Part shown: positions 1 through 12,200 of the stretch, piece after piece | Layout: each line of letters begins with the position of its first letter | How positions within the stretch are numbered: the stretch's first letter is position 1 | Assembly (NCBI GenBank): GCA_963966185.1 | Contig: CAWZYM010000216.1 | Location: 697,501 to 761,500 of the forward strand | Source: Rhabditoides inermis | Taxonomy: Eukaryota > Nematoda > Chromadorea > Rhabditida > Rhabditidae | Direction: 5' to 3' | DNA length: 64,000 nt | Program-made: the position numbers and the translations under genes | The notes under the pieces: model-generated | What the model saw: the letters and a program-made list of their open reading frames with translations, nothing else | What the model was told of the DNA's origin: nothing | The model's database searches: none

Positions 1-6
1 TATTTA

Positions 7-140
7 TCTCGAATCAAATAGCACATGACAATGTAATTTACGGTAGGGTTACGGTAAAGTACAGTAATGCGACGCCTACTGCGAGTTCCAACAAGACGGT
101 TTTTGGTGGTCCCGTGGATGCGAACGTATTGTTTGTGATG
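7..140. repeat. Dispersed repeat copy, paired with 29085-29192
   Basis: The segment shares blocks with 29085-29192: CTCGAATCAA(A/G)TAGCACAT near the start and GTGG(T/C)C(C/T)CGTGGATG near the end, in the same order and similar spacing. The second copy lies inside the last intron of the BED-finger gene. No coding capacity is seen. The class (SINE, MITE or other) is unknown. Confidence 0.5.
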
Positions 141-524
141 CTTGTCGCAAACATCTCTAACCATTATACATTATACTACTGAGGTGTATTGTAACGAGTA
201 ACCAAAAGGTACTGTGTCGTGTGCTTCAAAAAATTGTGAAATTCAGTGAAACGGTATGTGAACGCGTGTCCGTGACATTTGGTGGAAAACGTGAAGAAAT
301 TGTTGATCTACTGTAATCCAGCACAAGCGCTATGATAGAGTAAGTACAGTAGTAGTGACATTTTTTCCGCGCTATTTTCAGTTGTCACTGTTTCACTTAC
401 GCACGCGCTTATTTGAGTAATGTACTTGTATCGTCTGATCATTAACGTCTGATAACGTTCTAGATTGGGATTTGACGTTGTGATTAGTACAGCATAACGC
501 ATAATCTCGCTGTTTACGCAAAAC

Positions 525-545
525 ATGGCGTCAAAACCTCAAAAC
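525..545 (+). CDS. Possible first coding exon of an unidentified plus-strand gene
   Basis: An ATG in good context (AAACATGGCG) opens a seven-codon exon (MASKPQN) that runs directly into a strong donor, GTAAGT, at 546. No downstream exon could be joined with confidence in the following 3 kb, which is mostly repeats. It may be a true first exon, a decayed gene or chance. Confidence 0.25.
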
Positions 546-1951
546 GTAAGTATGCGTGCGACTAATCACAACAACGAAACAACACGTATTTCTGTTCTGA
601 GCATATAGGGCATCCCCGTTGCCCCGTTCATCGTACGGCAGTCATTTCTCAGAATATTTACTAGACAGCATTTGAGGCATCAAAAGCTCGTTATCGGCCC
701 GCGCGAGACCATTCGACCGCACAATTCGCGCACTTGGCGGTCTCTTTTTAGGGAAATGAGGGTCATTTGCAAGTCTAATGAAGCAGAGTTTTCCAGCTTC
801 TGGAGTTAATAACTCTGTTCCCGAGATTCCTGATGACACGAAGCTTTCACAGGATGACCGTGGTACTTGTCCCCGTGTCATAGAACCTCTTCGGCGATTT
901 TTGATTGTTCAATTGGTTCCCGAGATATCAATCGATAACTTCCTATGCACGACCATTTTGTAGGTGATTCACGCCAAGAGAAATAACTCACTTCAAAGTT
1001 GACCAAATTGCACCAAATTTTGATATGTTCTACTCAGAGGCCATACCGACAGAAAGTCCTGGTTAGAATTTTCATTTTTGCGTTTATTACAGTACTGCTG
1101 CGCAAAAACTCCAAATCGACATGCATTTACATAAATTTCTCGTCATTTCGCCCATGTCTGGAAGCTAGCCGATAATGCCGTACGATGAAATTGGGAAATG
1201 GCCTATACAATAATAGTCATGGGTATAATGATCACATAATAGCCGATAAGGTGCTCGCAATCTGCCCGGGATAACGCACCCCATTCATTGAATTGAAAGA
1301 ACACTCACTTTACAAAGGTAACCAAGGACGTTTTGATCTCTCCGCATACAAGTAAGTTGGAGTAAGTTATATTGTGGAAATAATACTCACAGAGTATTCA
1401 CAGAATACTCAAGAAAGATTACTCACAGAATACTCAAGCATACTCACTTTTCCCAGCACTATACTCCTCGAGCTTTCGGTATCGGATCGATCTGGACAGC
1501 GCAGCTTTTGCCCTATGTACTCCTCGCCCCCTTTCGAACGCAAACTGAAATCGAAACGGTGTCAATTGTTATTATTATGTTTTTTTTTAAGTAGAAAATG
1601 ACATCGCCTGGTATCTTTTCTGAATTTCCTTATCATTTTACCTTGACTCATACATCACCGCTACCCTGTGCGGCTCGTCTGGCTCGGCCGGCGGCGGCAC
1701 ATGCCCCGCCCCCTGAGGCCCCGCCCCCTCCGCCTGCGAGCGATGCTGAGCGATGGCGACGAAGCGAGGATCCACGTGTTCTTCTGATGAGGAGGAGTCC
1801 TATAAATTTCCTGTCATTAGTAATGTCCTGTCATAGGAAAATTGGGTGACTCATCCAAAATGACTCATCCAATTTTCGATTGTGGTGTAGGTCTAGTGGT
1901 TGGGTCTAGTAGTTTTTTTAGGATAAAAAAACATTGTATGACAACCCAGGT

Positions 1952-2107
1952 GACTATGCGATAATTGAGATGCCGCACAAAATCACGGAATAATTATGTG
2001 CATGTGATACGTATTCGGTAGACTACTGCGGTACACTATTTTTCATTGTGGTCTCTAATGGTTCGGTTTAGTGGTTCAATGCTATGACTGAAATATATAC
2101 AATACAT
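1952..2107 (+). repeat. About 150-bp direct repeat, copy 1
   Basis: This begins at GCGATAATTGAGATGCCGC and ends at CAATACATT. Near-identical sequence recurs at 3110-3257, and its first 55 bp recur again from 3277. The long inverted-repeat element starts exactly where copy 1 ends, so these repeats and the inverted repeat may be parts of one mobile unit. Confidence 0.75.
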
Positions 2108-2631
2108 TCTCTCTGAAAAGTACAAGCGTAAAGTAGCTCTGTTTGGGTTCATCTCAATTCAACAAAAGCACATGCATAAAACTATTATTTCTACACTAAA
2201 CAATAAACACAAACCTGCTCTCTCAAACGATATGTAGAAACGTATACTCAATCGATAATTTATTAATAGGGGCTATATAATATATTTTCTTATTTCTTAT
2301 GGAAGCATTGTGAAAATCAATAAACAGCTATGGAACAATCGTTAAATTTACAATGTTGTTTTCATTATATTTGAATGTATACAAATCCAATAGCTTTTTT
2401 CGTAGATGACTTATTTGATAAACAGGTTAATAGAATGTGAGTGATAGAATGTGTGTGTGCAATAGTATATTCATATTGGCATTTGATTGTCAATGTTTTT
2501 ATGATCGTTTTGAGAGAGCAGGTTTGTGTTTATTGTTTAGTGTAGAAATAATAGTTTTATGCATGTGCTTTTGTTGAATTGAGATGAACCCAAACAGAGC
2601 TACTTTACGCTTGTACTTTTCAGAGAGAATG
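2105..2631. mobile_element. Foldback/MITE-like element with about 127-bp terminal inverted repeats
   Basis: The left arm (2105-2231) and right arm (2504-2631) are reverse complements. They start CATTCTCTCTGAAAAG and end CAGAGAGAATG, with essentially one indel between the arms. The 272-bp centre is AT-rich and has no open frame. Long arms, a short centre and no coding capacity fit a non-autonomous foldback or MITE element. No clear target-site duplication is seen because both flanks belong to other repeats. Confidence 0.8.
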
Positions 2632-3003
2632 AATGTCCTTTTGTTGAATTTCGAAGAAATTTTCTTTTTTCAAAATGTATTTTAAACAACAAAGATAACA
2701 GCAACAAAACAACGCGCGTGAACGACGACGCAAATCACAAACAGTGAGCACATTATCGCGCTCTCCCGCACACATTCCGCATCACGAACCAATGAGCGCG
2801 CGGGGGCGGGGCTAGTGAGCGGGCCTTTCAGCGAATCACCGAACAGCAGCACAACTGACAGACGTGCAGACCTAACCAGCGAACATAATTTTGGGTATTA
2901 AACTATTGTTTCATGTTTTATTTTTGTTTATAGTTGTTCAACGGACGATTTAGAAACAAGACCTTGATATAACTCCGAAACAATTATTATTTTAATGATT
3001 TAC

Positions 3004-3092
3004 AAGCGATTTTGGCGGCCCTCCGGGCCGAGCGGTTCTGCGCGCCGCTGGATAGGACCCAAACGATCGGCGCTTCGCGCCGATCCTAATTA
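3004..3092. repeat. GC-rich palindromic dispersed repeat, copy 1
   Basis: The segment contains two hairpin-forming motifs, GGCGGCCCTCCGGGCC and GATCGGCGCTTCGCGCCGATC. In reverse orientation it matches 18513-18592 over its length. Strong internal palindromes and two inverted copies 15 kb apart suggest a small MITE-like family. Confidence 0.65.
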
Positions 3093-3109
3093 CATTACAT
3101 CCAAAACTG

Positions 3110-3335
3110 TGCGATAATTGAGATGCCGCACAAAATCACGGAATAATTATGTACATGTGATACGTATTCGGTAGACTACTGCGGTACACTATTTTTCATT
3201 GTGGTCTCTAATGGTTCGGTTTAGTGGTTCAATGCTATGACTGAAATATACAATACATTACATTACATCCAAAACTGTGCGATAATTGAGATGCCGCACA
3301 AAATCACGGAATAATTATGTGCATGTGAAACGTAT
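3110..3335 (+). repeat. Tandem copies 2 and 3 of the 1952-2107 repeat
   Basis: Copy 2 is 3110-3257 and a truncated copy 3 starts at 3277, a period of about 167 bp with the linker TACATTACATCCAAAACTGT before each. Copy 3 diverges after about 55 bp, where GTGATACGTATTCGG has become GTGAAACGTATATGCGG. Confidence 0.75.
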
Positions 3336-3833
3336 ATGCGGTTGCGGTACTCTGGTCACATTGAACCACAAAATCGTGAACAAGGTGCGAATGTCGCCGT
3401 GTCTCGTGTTCGATCATATAGAAATGCCGGTTTTTTGTGTTTCAATTAAATGACCCCAACAAACATTTGCGCTCAACTTATCAATACTGGACAAACTATG
3501 CGTTCTGTCTAGAATAATCAGTCTAGAAAGTTCCGGTCGAATGTTCTGATTGCGACCATACTCAATGCGAAGTATAGTATTTGCGGTGTTAATATGAAAT
3601 ACAGATTAATCTACATTATGACGTCATTATTCCCGCTTATCCAGTTGATATTCCCTCTCTGTCGCGTTGCCCTTTGAAAGCGCGCGCTCCGGTGCGCGAG
3701 CTTAGCGCGGAATGGCGGCGCGTGTATCGAGTAAGCATACAACATCTATACATTTTTCGAAACTACACAACTGATGTAATATTATCATGATAAAATGATA
3801 ACAAATTTTCGAAATCTCTTTTCTTTAGGGTCC

Positions 3834-6188
3834 CTAATTTCCATTCCCGCTGACCATATCCAATGGCGGGTACATGGCGCTTCTCGCGGAGCCGGGAGGG
3901 GACGGCAAACGCATCGAAGAGCACTGCAAGGGTACGGTGGTCAGGGCAGGGAAGGTTTCCTTTAGACTGATCTGTTAACACTATCGCACGGTCTTGAAAC
4001 ATGTAATGTTCGTGTATTGTACTAATTTCTATGTTATCTGTTTACACGTGATATAAATTTTACGATACGTTTCAAGTGATCATAAAATATGAAACGCGTG
4101 TTTCACTGCAATAACCAGTTCTTATTGGCGGTTACGAGAAAGAGAAAAGTCATACACACACTCAATGGTAAAGCCACGATTTGTTAAGTCAGTGCTATAT
4201 AAAATTTTCTCACCGCAGCCTGCTGATCGGTGGGTGGAGCAGCGGGCGATCGGGTATAGCAATGTAGCCAGAACCTGAAAATTCAGGGAAAAATGAAAAC
4301 AACAAAAGTGTGTGTGTGTATCGTTTCTATGAGCTTGTTTCACCGGCAACTGTTATCCAACTCGCCTTTTTTATCAAGTAACTAAAAAGAAATTCGTGAT
4401 TCGATGTCATTTTCATTCAAACATCCACTATTGATGAACATCCTAAGGTATATCAAAAGATAATTTTATCAATAAATCGATAACTCGAAAAATCGATAAA
4501 TCGATAACTCACTTGTCCTCTGCCCGTTCGTCCCCGCAGTCGGTCGCCTTGTGCAGGTTAGATGTGAAACGCGCCCTACACAACGAGCTCCTGTCCAGAG
4601 TGCTGCTCACCTGATCAATCGATAAATCAATAAATCGAGAATATAAAATATAAATCGATAAGTGTATATTAAAATATATCACAAAAATTTGATCTACATG
4701 CAACAACAACTGCAAACCAATATGTTTCATGCGTAACTAAAGACCAGGCGGGAAATAAAATTAGATAATTTTGCTTCGCATAAGCCCATGAATAAGCCCA
4801 TGAATAAACGAAATGAACATATCGCCAAAGCGCCTTGCTATTTTTGTACTGATTTGAATTATTGACTTTTTTTATCAATATGTTTTGGCCCACATCAAAT
4901 TTATGGTACGTTTCAGCCAAGTGTAAAGACATCACACGAAGAAATTTTTCAATACGGTTTTCCTACAACTACGTTGAAAAAGGAACAAAAAATCGCAATC
5001 CACCGACCATCGAAGGCGCCTCGCTGTTCTCGCTCAGACCCCGCATATCCTGTCCCAGGCGCTTCTTCTGCAGCGCTGACGCAGGCTCCACGCCCCGCCC
5101 CTCCCGACCACGCCCCTCCTCCTGACTCGACGTCGACGTGGCGGACGAGATGGCCGTGAGCGGCACTTGCATTACCTGAAATCGATAAGTAATCAATAAA
5201 TCGATAAATCGATAAATCAATAAACCTTGGGTTCGTCGGTCTGTCCGATGGATGAGGTGTTGGTGTTGACGGACTTGGGGGAGGAGTCGGAGGCAGAGGG
5301 GGAAGATTTGGGCTGGACTGGGATGACGTCAGTCTGCAAGGCAAGGCGGTCAATGTTCGGAGCAGAGGGAGCCGGAGGAGTAGGAGGAGGAGCAGGAGCA
5401 GGAGGAGCAGGTGGAGCAGCCTGCTCCACCACAACTGCGGTAATCGTGTCGACTTCTCGGTCCCGTTCCGGAGACGCCTCCTCTGTCGTGGAGGAAAATG
5501 GGCACCTGAAACGAATGCATTGTTGATAGATACGTTTCATCGCAGGAATGAATCCGGGAGACACAGAGATATGCAATCGGCTCTGTGTATCGTGATCCAA
5601 ACAATAAAGTAATGAAGAGTCAAGTGCAACCTTGCTGGGCTACGTTATTTTTAATGTAGCCGTGCTACCTATGTATTTCTGCATTTTTTGTCACGCGCGG
5701 TTGATAAAAAGGAAACAAAGCATCGAAGACTATGTGTGAGCGCATGGTTTCTGTTCCAAAGTTCTAAACCCGCGTCACCGACAGAGTCTCGAAACACTGT
5801 AAATCTCACCGGAATGCGTCGTCCCGCTGGCGTGATAGAGGGTCTTCCAAAATCGACTCGATAGCCGCCTCACCCACTGCGTTCGAGGGAAACGAGCCAC
5901 CGACCACCTGAACCATCTATCCCTCTCCCCCCTCTCTCTCTCTCCCCCCCCCCCTCTCTCTCTCTCCCTCTCTCTCTCTCTCTCCTTCTTTCTACCTGAT
6001 GCCAGAAGTTGTACTGCTCCATCGGCTGGTCGCTGACCAGGGTGCTGCGTCTGAAAAAAAATTAATAAAAAGTACTTACTTATTTTTTGGGAAAAAAGAT
6101 TGTCATAACATATAAAGAGACAAAAACGAAAAGAAAGAGTGAGAGAGAGAGAGGTAGAGATAGATATATAGAGAGGGAGGGAGATAGA

Positions 6189-6224
<36 letters not shown>

Positions 6225-9200
6225 TCACCTCCGGTAGTCCCTGTTGAACGAGTGCTCTCCTTCCTCGGACTGTGGAGAGGATTCTGTAGTAAACATAATT
6301 TCTAAACATATATAGATCTCTATATAGATATAGATATGTATAAATTGTATTGCACAAATTCGAGTATGAAAGCTCGTTATGCGTTATCGCACGACGGCGT
6401 ATGGAGAAATACTACACATAGTGTTCTCCCACGGACAGACCCTTGTCGCTGCCCCCACCGACCCTTGTCGCTGCCCCCACCGACCCTTGTCGCTGCCCCC
6501 ACCGACCCTTGTCCTCGCTGCCCCCACCGACCCTTGTCCTCGCTGCCCCCACCGACCCTTGTCGCTGCCCCCACCGACCCTTGTCGCTGCCCCCACCGAC
6601 CCTTGTCCTCGCTGCCCCCACCGACCCTTGTCCTCGCTGCCCCCACCGACCCTTGTCCTCGCTGCCCCCACCGACCCTTGTCCTCGCTGCCCCCACCGAC
6701 CCTTGTCCTCGCTGCCCCCACCGACCCTTGTCCTCGCTGCCCCCACCGACCCTTGTCGTTGCCCCCACCGACCCTTGTCGCTGCCCCCACCGACCCTTGT
6801 CGCTGCCCCCACCGACCCTTGTCGTTGCCCCCACCTACCCTTGTCGCTGCCCCCACCGATCCTTGTCCTCGCTGCCCCCACCGACCCTTGTCGTTGCCCC
6901 CACCGACCCTTGTCGCTGCCCCCACCGACCCTTGTCGCTGCCCCCACCGACCCTTGTCGCTGCCCCCACCTACCCTTGTCGCTGCCCCCACCGACCCTTG
7001 TCGTTGCCCCCACCTACACTTGACGCTGCCCCCACCGACCCTTGTCGCTGCCCCCAACGACCCTTGTCCTCGCTGCCCCCACCGACCCTTGTCTTTGCCC
7101 CCACCGACCCTTGTCGCTGCCCCCACCGACCCTTGTCGCTGCCCCCACCGACCCTTGTCGCTGCCGCTCCACTGCCCGCTCTGCTCCACCCACTCCTCCA
7201 CCCGCGACCGCCGGTCCTCCGACAGTCGGTCCGGTTCGGCAATGCAAAATCAAATCATTCAGGGGGTTGTCTCCACTCGATTTTTTCATGTTTTTTTGTT
7301 GCATGTTGCATGATGTTGTTTTTTTTCCATTGGTTACGTCAATGTTGGTTCAATGGTCTAGTCCACAAAACGGATGCCCTCTACTTATGGATGGGAATTC
7401 AAGACCCCGATTAGTGAAACTGCATCTTTCCATTCGGCGTAAAAAATTGACCAAAAATCGACCAAAAATCGACCCAGGTACTTATGAATGATTTCGTTTT
7501 TGAATGTGTCATGATCATGTTTGCGATTCCGAATAAACATTTTGATTAAGTTTGATTTTGATTTGATCAAGATACTGTATTGTATTCAATGTGAAATTTC
7601 AATATCTTCCACAAGAAAAATGCAAAAAAATATTTGAAGAAGAACTCCGGGGAAAGAGTGAGCTGGGCCCGATGAGGTCAAACTATGCGCGCTCTAATCA
7701 ATCTTTTGACGCAAAAATGGGTGAACGAGAAGAAATCGATAGAAATCAACAAAAACACGGGACTAATCGGCCGTTTGAACCGGCGGAAGTAGGCGGAGCT
7801 ACAGTTACCAGCTGAGGCCGCCCGTGGGATATTTCGTTTGTCACGCGGAATCGGATTGGTAAACTCAATATGCAAATTTTTGATTGCTTCAAAATTTTTT
7901 GATTATCATTTTCGTGATCGCGAACCATTATTTCCTCTAATCCCCGGGTACTCTAGTTTTCCCCGGAGTTCTTCTTTAAACTCTTTCACTTACTTCAGTG
8001 CAGCGACGAACGCTTCCATATCGGCCACGTAGCTAACCGGGGCGAATTGCGGCGGGACGGGGACGGAGGGGGCGGGGACTGAGGAGGCGGAGCCGGAATG
8101 GGCGGGGCTAGAGTCCCACGCCACGTGTTGCAGGTTCACCAAAGAGCGATTGATGAGCCTGTGACATATAAGCAACGTTAAAAATGCAATTACGATACGT
8201 TTCACGTTGTGTTCATTTATTGGGATATGCTGGAAATGTTAATGAATCGCAGAGTATCAGTTGTTAAATCAAATTGTAACTACAAAAAAACTGAAACATA
8301 TATATTTTCGAAGATGTTCACAAGTGTGTAGGTTGTGTCGCGTGTGAATGCGCGAGAGCATTTGGCAGTTGTAACAACTAGCCAGCAGAGAGAGGAGAGA
8401 GCACAGAGAGAGATAGAGAGAAGAGGGCCGCCACACCCCCAGGACCTCAGTCTAATTCTAACCCTTTGTTTTCTTATCTTGTTTCTGGTCTCAGCGTTTA
8501 AATAAATGTTATTCACAGTCCTTGTTTGGTCTATTGCACACACAGAGAGTGAACTCCCGCAAACCAAACCCCAAATATAACATGGAGGATCCCGGTTCTC
8601 TCTAGTGCAATGGATTAACTGACAATGAAACATTTTTCTAGCATTTCTCTTCTTTCTTCTCTATCTTGTCTCTCTTCTTTTCTTCGAACGACGTGTGAAA
8701 ATGAGTGCCGTGTTTACTGTAAATAGTGTACAGTTACTGTTTTGTGGCCGCACAGAGAGTGGGCTAAATCTATTTCGTGCTTTCCAGAGTTTCCATCAAC
8801 ACCTCTGACTGAACAACGTATTCCGTGATTCCGTGATTCCGTGACTCCGTGATTCCGTGACTCCGTGATTCCGTGAACTCCATGACAACTAACCGTAAAC
8901 TGCAATGCGTTTCCATCTCTAACATTATCGTTCCTCTCATATCCATCCAACATACTTAGCCCTCTCTGTGCCACTGTCTTAAGGTTAACCAAAAATTCCA
9001 AAAAACTAACAAAAACTCTAGTCTATTCAATTCGATCAGCATCTCAGTGTGAGTCATGGCATACGGTAACTGCAGTGCAATCCTAGACAAATAGCGGACA
9101 AATAGCGATACACCTTCTGACACATCAATAATCCGCGAGAGCCATTCATCTGAGCCGACTTCGAGCATCGCGCAGGGATTACAATAGGGTCATGACAAAT

Positions 9201-12200
9201 GGGATCATTGGCGCCTGCCTGGCACTTTACAGCAACGCCAGCTCCGAGTCTTACGGTTGCTTGCAGGGTGAGGCCAAGCCCACTCTATTTGCATGCCGAA
9301 GGCGCGCTTCATCCTTTAATTTGTTCATCACCCCATCGCATTCAAGCATTTCTCATTACTAGCGCTGATCAAAGACTGTTTAAGGTGATACTCGACTTCG
9401 GTAATTCCCAAAGTCTACCCGCTTTGACGACCAACCGCTCCGAGCCGAGTTCTTTCACGCACACCACCGACACCAGTTAACAGCCGAGGTACGCAATCTT
9501 ACTCATTTTTCTCTGATCTTTGAGTTCGGGTTTGAGATACCAGCTGTATAGTGTGTGCGAGTGTGTGAAAGGGTGAGCAGCGTGAAAAAAGTGTCTTTAA
9601 AAATATATATAGCGTTTTTTTCTTTTCTATCTCTTGTCTATCATCTGGAGTAAAGTGGACAAAAATCCCAAATGATTGACTGAATTTACACAAGTTATGA
9701 TTCGCAGGCACATTGCTACGGTAGCAAGGTTTCAGCAAAACACCTTATGTAGAGAGGATTCGAACCCGCGACATGAACCAGCCGAACAGATTGCTAAGCG
9801 AATCTCTTACCGGTTGCGCCATAGAGACGATGAGTGCATATTGCTAGTATTGAGACATCTAGTTGATTTGCGATCAATCAAAGACGGACTGTGCGAAGGA
9901 AAACCATCCATTTTCAGTTGAAACGTATGTTTTCGAAAACAATCAAATCGTCTCTCATGCCTGTGTCTCATTATTGTCTTCTTTTCTTCACAAAAACCAT
10001 AAGCGCGCAGTAGATTATCGCTCAATGAAAGGATCATGCCACGTCCTCAATGGCGCAGTCGGTTAGATGTTAACCTAGCAATCTGCAGACTGCGCTCTGT
10101 CGCAGGTTCGATTCCTGCTACAGCTCGTGTTTTACTTTCTTTCAAATTTGATTGTGCTCTTAGTTACCGTACCACCCGTTCGTGGTCTGTTCCCCCATGG
10201 GGGAGATGGTGGGTCTTTTCAATTTTTTGTCAATTTTAGGATACGGTAGCTGCGCGCTGACATATATCTATATTCTTCTGACTTACTACATCCTTTGTTA
10301 TCATTCTGATTCACGACTTCCTGTCACACCGCGCGATTGTTGCATACCGTTGATTGAGCGGTAGTGATTCGGAATCCAGCGACGACAACGTCACAGGAAA
10401 CTTTCACACACCGCAGCAGCCCGCGGAAGCGCCGCAATCCAACCTACGCGACGAGCGTGCAGACCGCCGCGAGCAAGTGAGAAATCAGCAGCGTGAACAG
10501 CGCGAAGCACTCGAAGCAATTAGAGAAGCGCAAGCCGCCGCAGACGCGCAAGCCGCCGCAGACGCGCAAGCAGCCGCAGACGCGCAAGCAGCCGCAGACG
10601 CGCAAGCAGCCGCAGACGCGCAAGCAGCCGCAGACGCACAAGCCGCTCTAGACGCGCAAGCAGCCGCAGACGCGCAAGCAACCGCAGACGCGCAAGCAGC
10701 CGCAGACGCGCAAGCAGCCGCAGACGCGCAAGCCGCTCTAGACGCGCAAGCCGCCGCAGACGCGCAAGCAGCATTGGCGCAAGAGGAGGAGGAACGGGAG
10801 ATGGCAGGGCTATCTCTCCTCGTTCCCGAAATCGGGAAGTGGCCGAAATTCAACGGCGAAGGGTCTCTGACTCGATTCACCAAGGGGCTGAATGAGCGTG
10901 CGAACTTTCTCGGCTGGGATGCAGCGAAAGTCACCAACCTGATACCTTTCTTGCTAGAGAGTGAGGCGCGCGAGCGTTACGACAACTATGACAGCGCGAC
11001 CAAGAGTGATTACACGAAAGTGATCAAGCAGTTGATGATCGACTTCAACACCGAGTTGTATAAGGGTCGTCTCATGAAAAACCTCACGTCCGTGCGGCAG
11101 GACAAAAATGAGAGCGTGAATCAATTCTCGAACAGGATCAGCGATCTCGCTGATGACCTGGGAGAGAGTGATGGCGGAAAAGAATCTCTCAAGAAAGCCA
11201 ACTTCTGGAGAGGTCTCAAGAAGCCCATCCGGGATCAGATGATTATGTGGGGAAAGTCTTCTGGTACTTTCGATGAGCTGAAAAAGGCAGCGTTGGAAAT
11301 TGAGATTCGCATCCGCATGATAGATGATCAGAAGGAAATGGACTCTCTTTCAGCATCGGTAAACGCAATGAGTCTGACTGACAATTCTCGGGATACCAAG
11401 CGTTCTAACTCGCGCAGCGACTACGGTAGATCTGGCAATAAGCGCGATCGCCGAGGCCTCTATGACCGCAAGCAGGAAAGCTCGCAATCGCAGCATAACA
11501 CTTCGCGCAACCACAGCACGCGCAATGAGCGTGACTATGACCATTTCCGTGAGCACTTCCAGCATTCCAATTCGCGCGACGCGTACAAAAATAGGGGATA
11601 TTCCAGCGAGCGTCATCGTCACGATTTCCGCGACAGACGTGATAGGCGCGATTCCCGTGATAGGTACTATCAGTGTGAGCGTCACTATTCGCGTGACCAT
11701 CACTATTCGCATCACGATCGCGACTCGGGTTCGAGATACTAATACCAATACTACAACGTCTCGTCTATACCAGGAAGTGTGTGTATTTTTGGATATCTCA
11801 TATCATAACGCCACATACCACCACTACACCATAACACTATTCTACAGCCCTAACAGTACAGCATTACAGCATTAACAAACGAACACATCGATGTGATTGG
11901 CACAAATACTTATCCACGGTTGCATTTGCGATTAACACGAGTGTCAATGCTACTAATCAATCAGCATTTTCATTGTGCATGATAGTGAGTCGTGTCTTCT
12001 CGCTAATGATATTCTGAAACAAGCATCAACAAGCATGTAGAGGTAGACGACTACTGTAGCCAACTCACTTGTTCCGAAAGACCGGTTGTTACAGAATCAC
12101 TGGGATCAACGAGCCTAACATTACAGCATACCTTCTAGACAAGCCTGATAAGAGTGACGTATTTCACAGGAATAGAGCAAAGCATTACATTGAGTGCCAG

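Noticed and set aside
3709..3727. ATGGCGGCGCGTGTATCGA followed by GTAAGC, resembling a plus-strand first exon
   Set aside because: It lies about 110 bp beyond the stop of the convergent minus-strand gene and no downstream plus-strand exon could be joined.
6336..7414. Overlapping 200-325-aa open frames on both strands at the minisatellite
   Set aside because: A 22-bp unit without stops gives open frames in every phase; this alone does not show coding. Kept only as a repeat, with a possible exon noted at its edge.
10444..10937. Minus-strand Ala/Cys/Leu/Arg open frames
   Set aside because: They are shadows of the 18-bp QAAADA repeat in gag on the plus strand.
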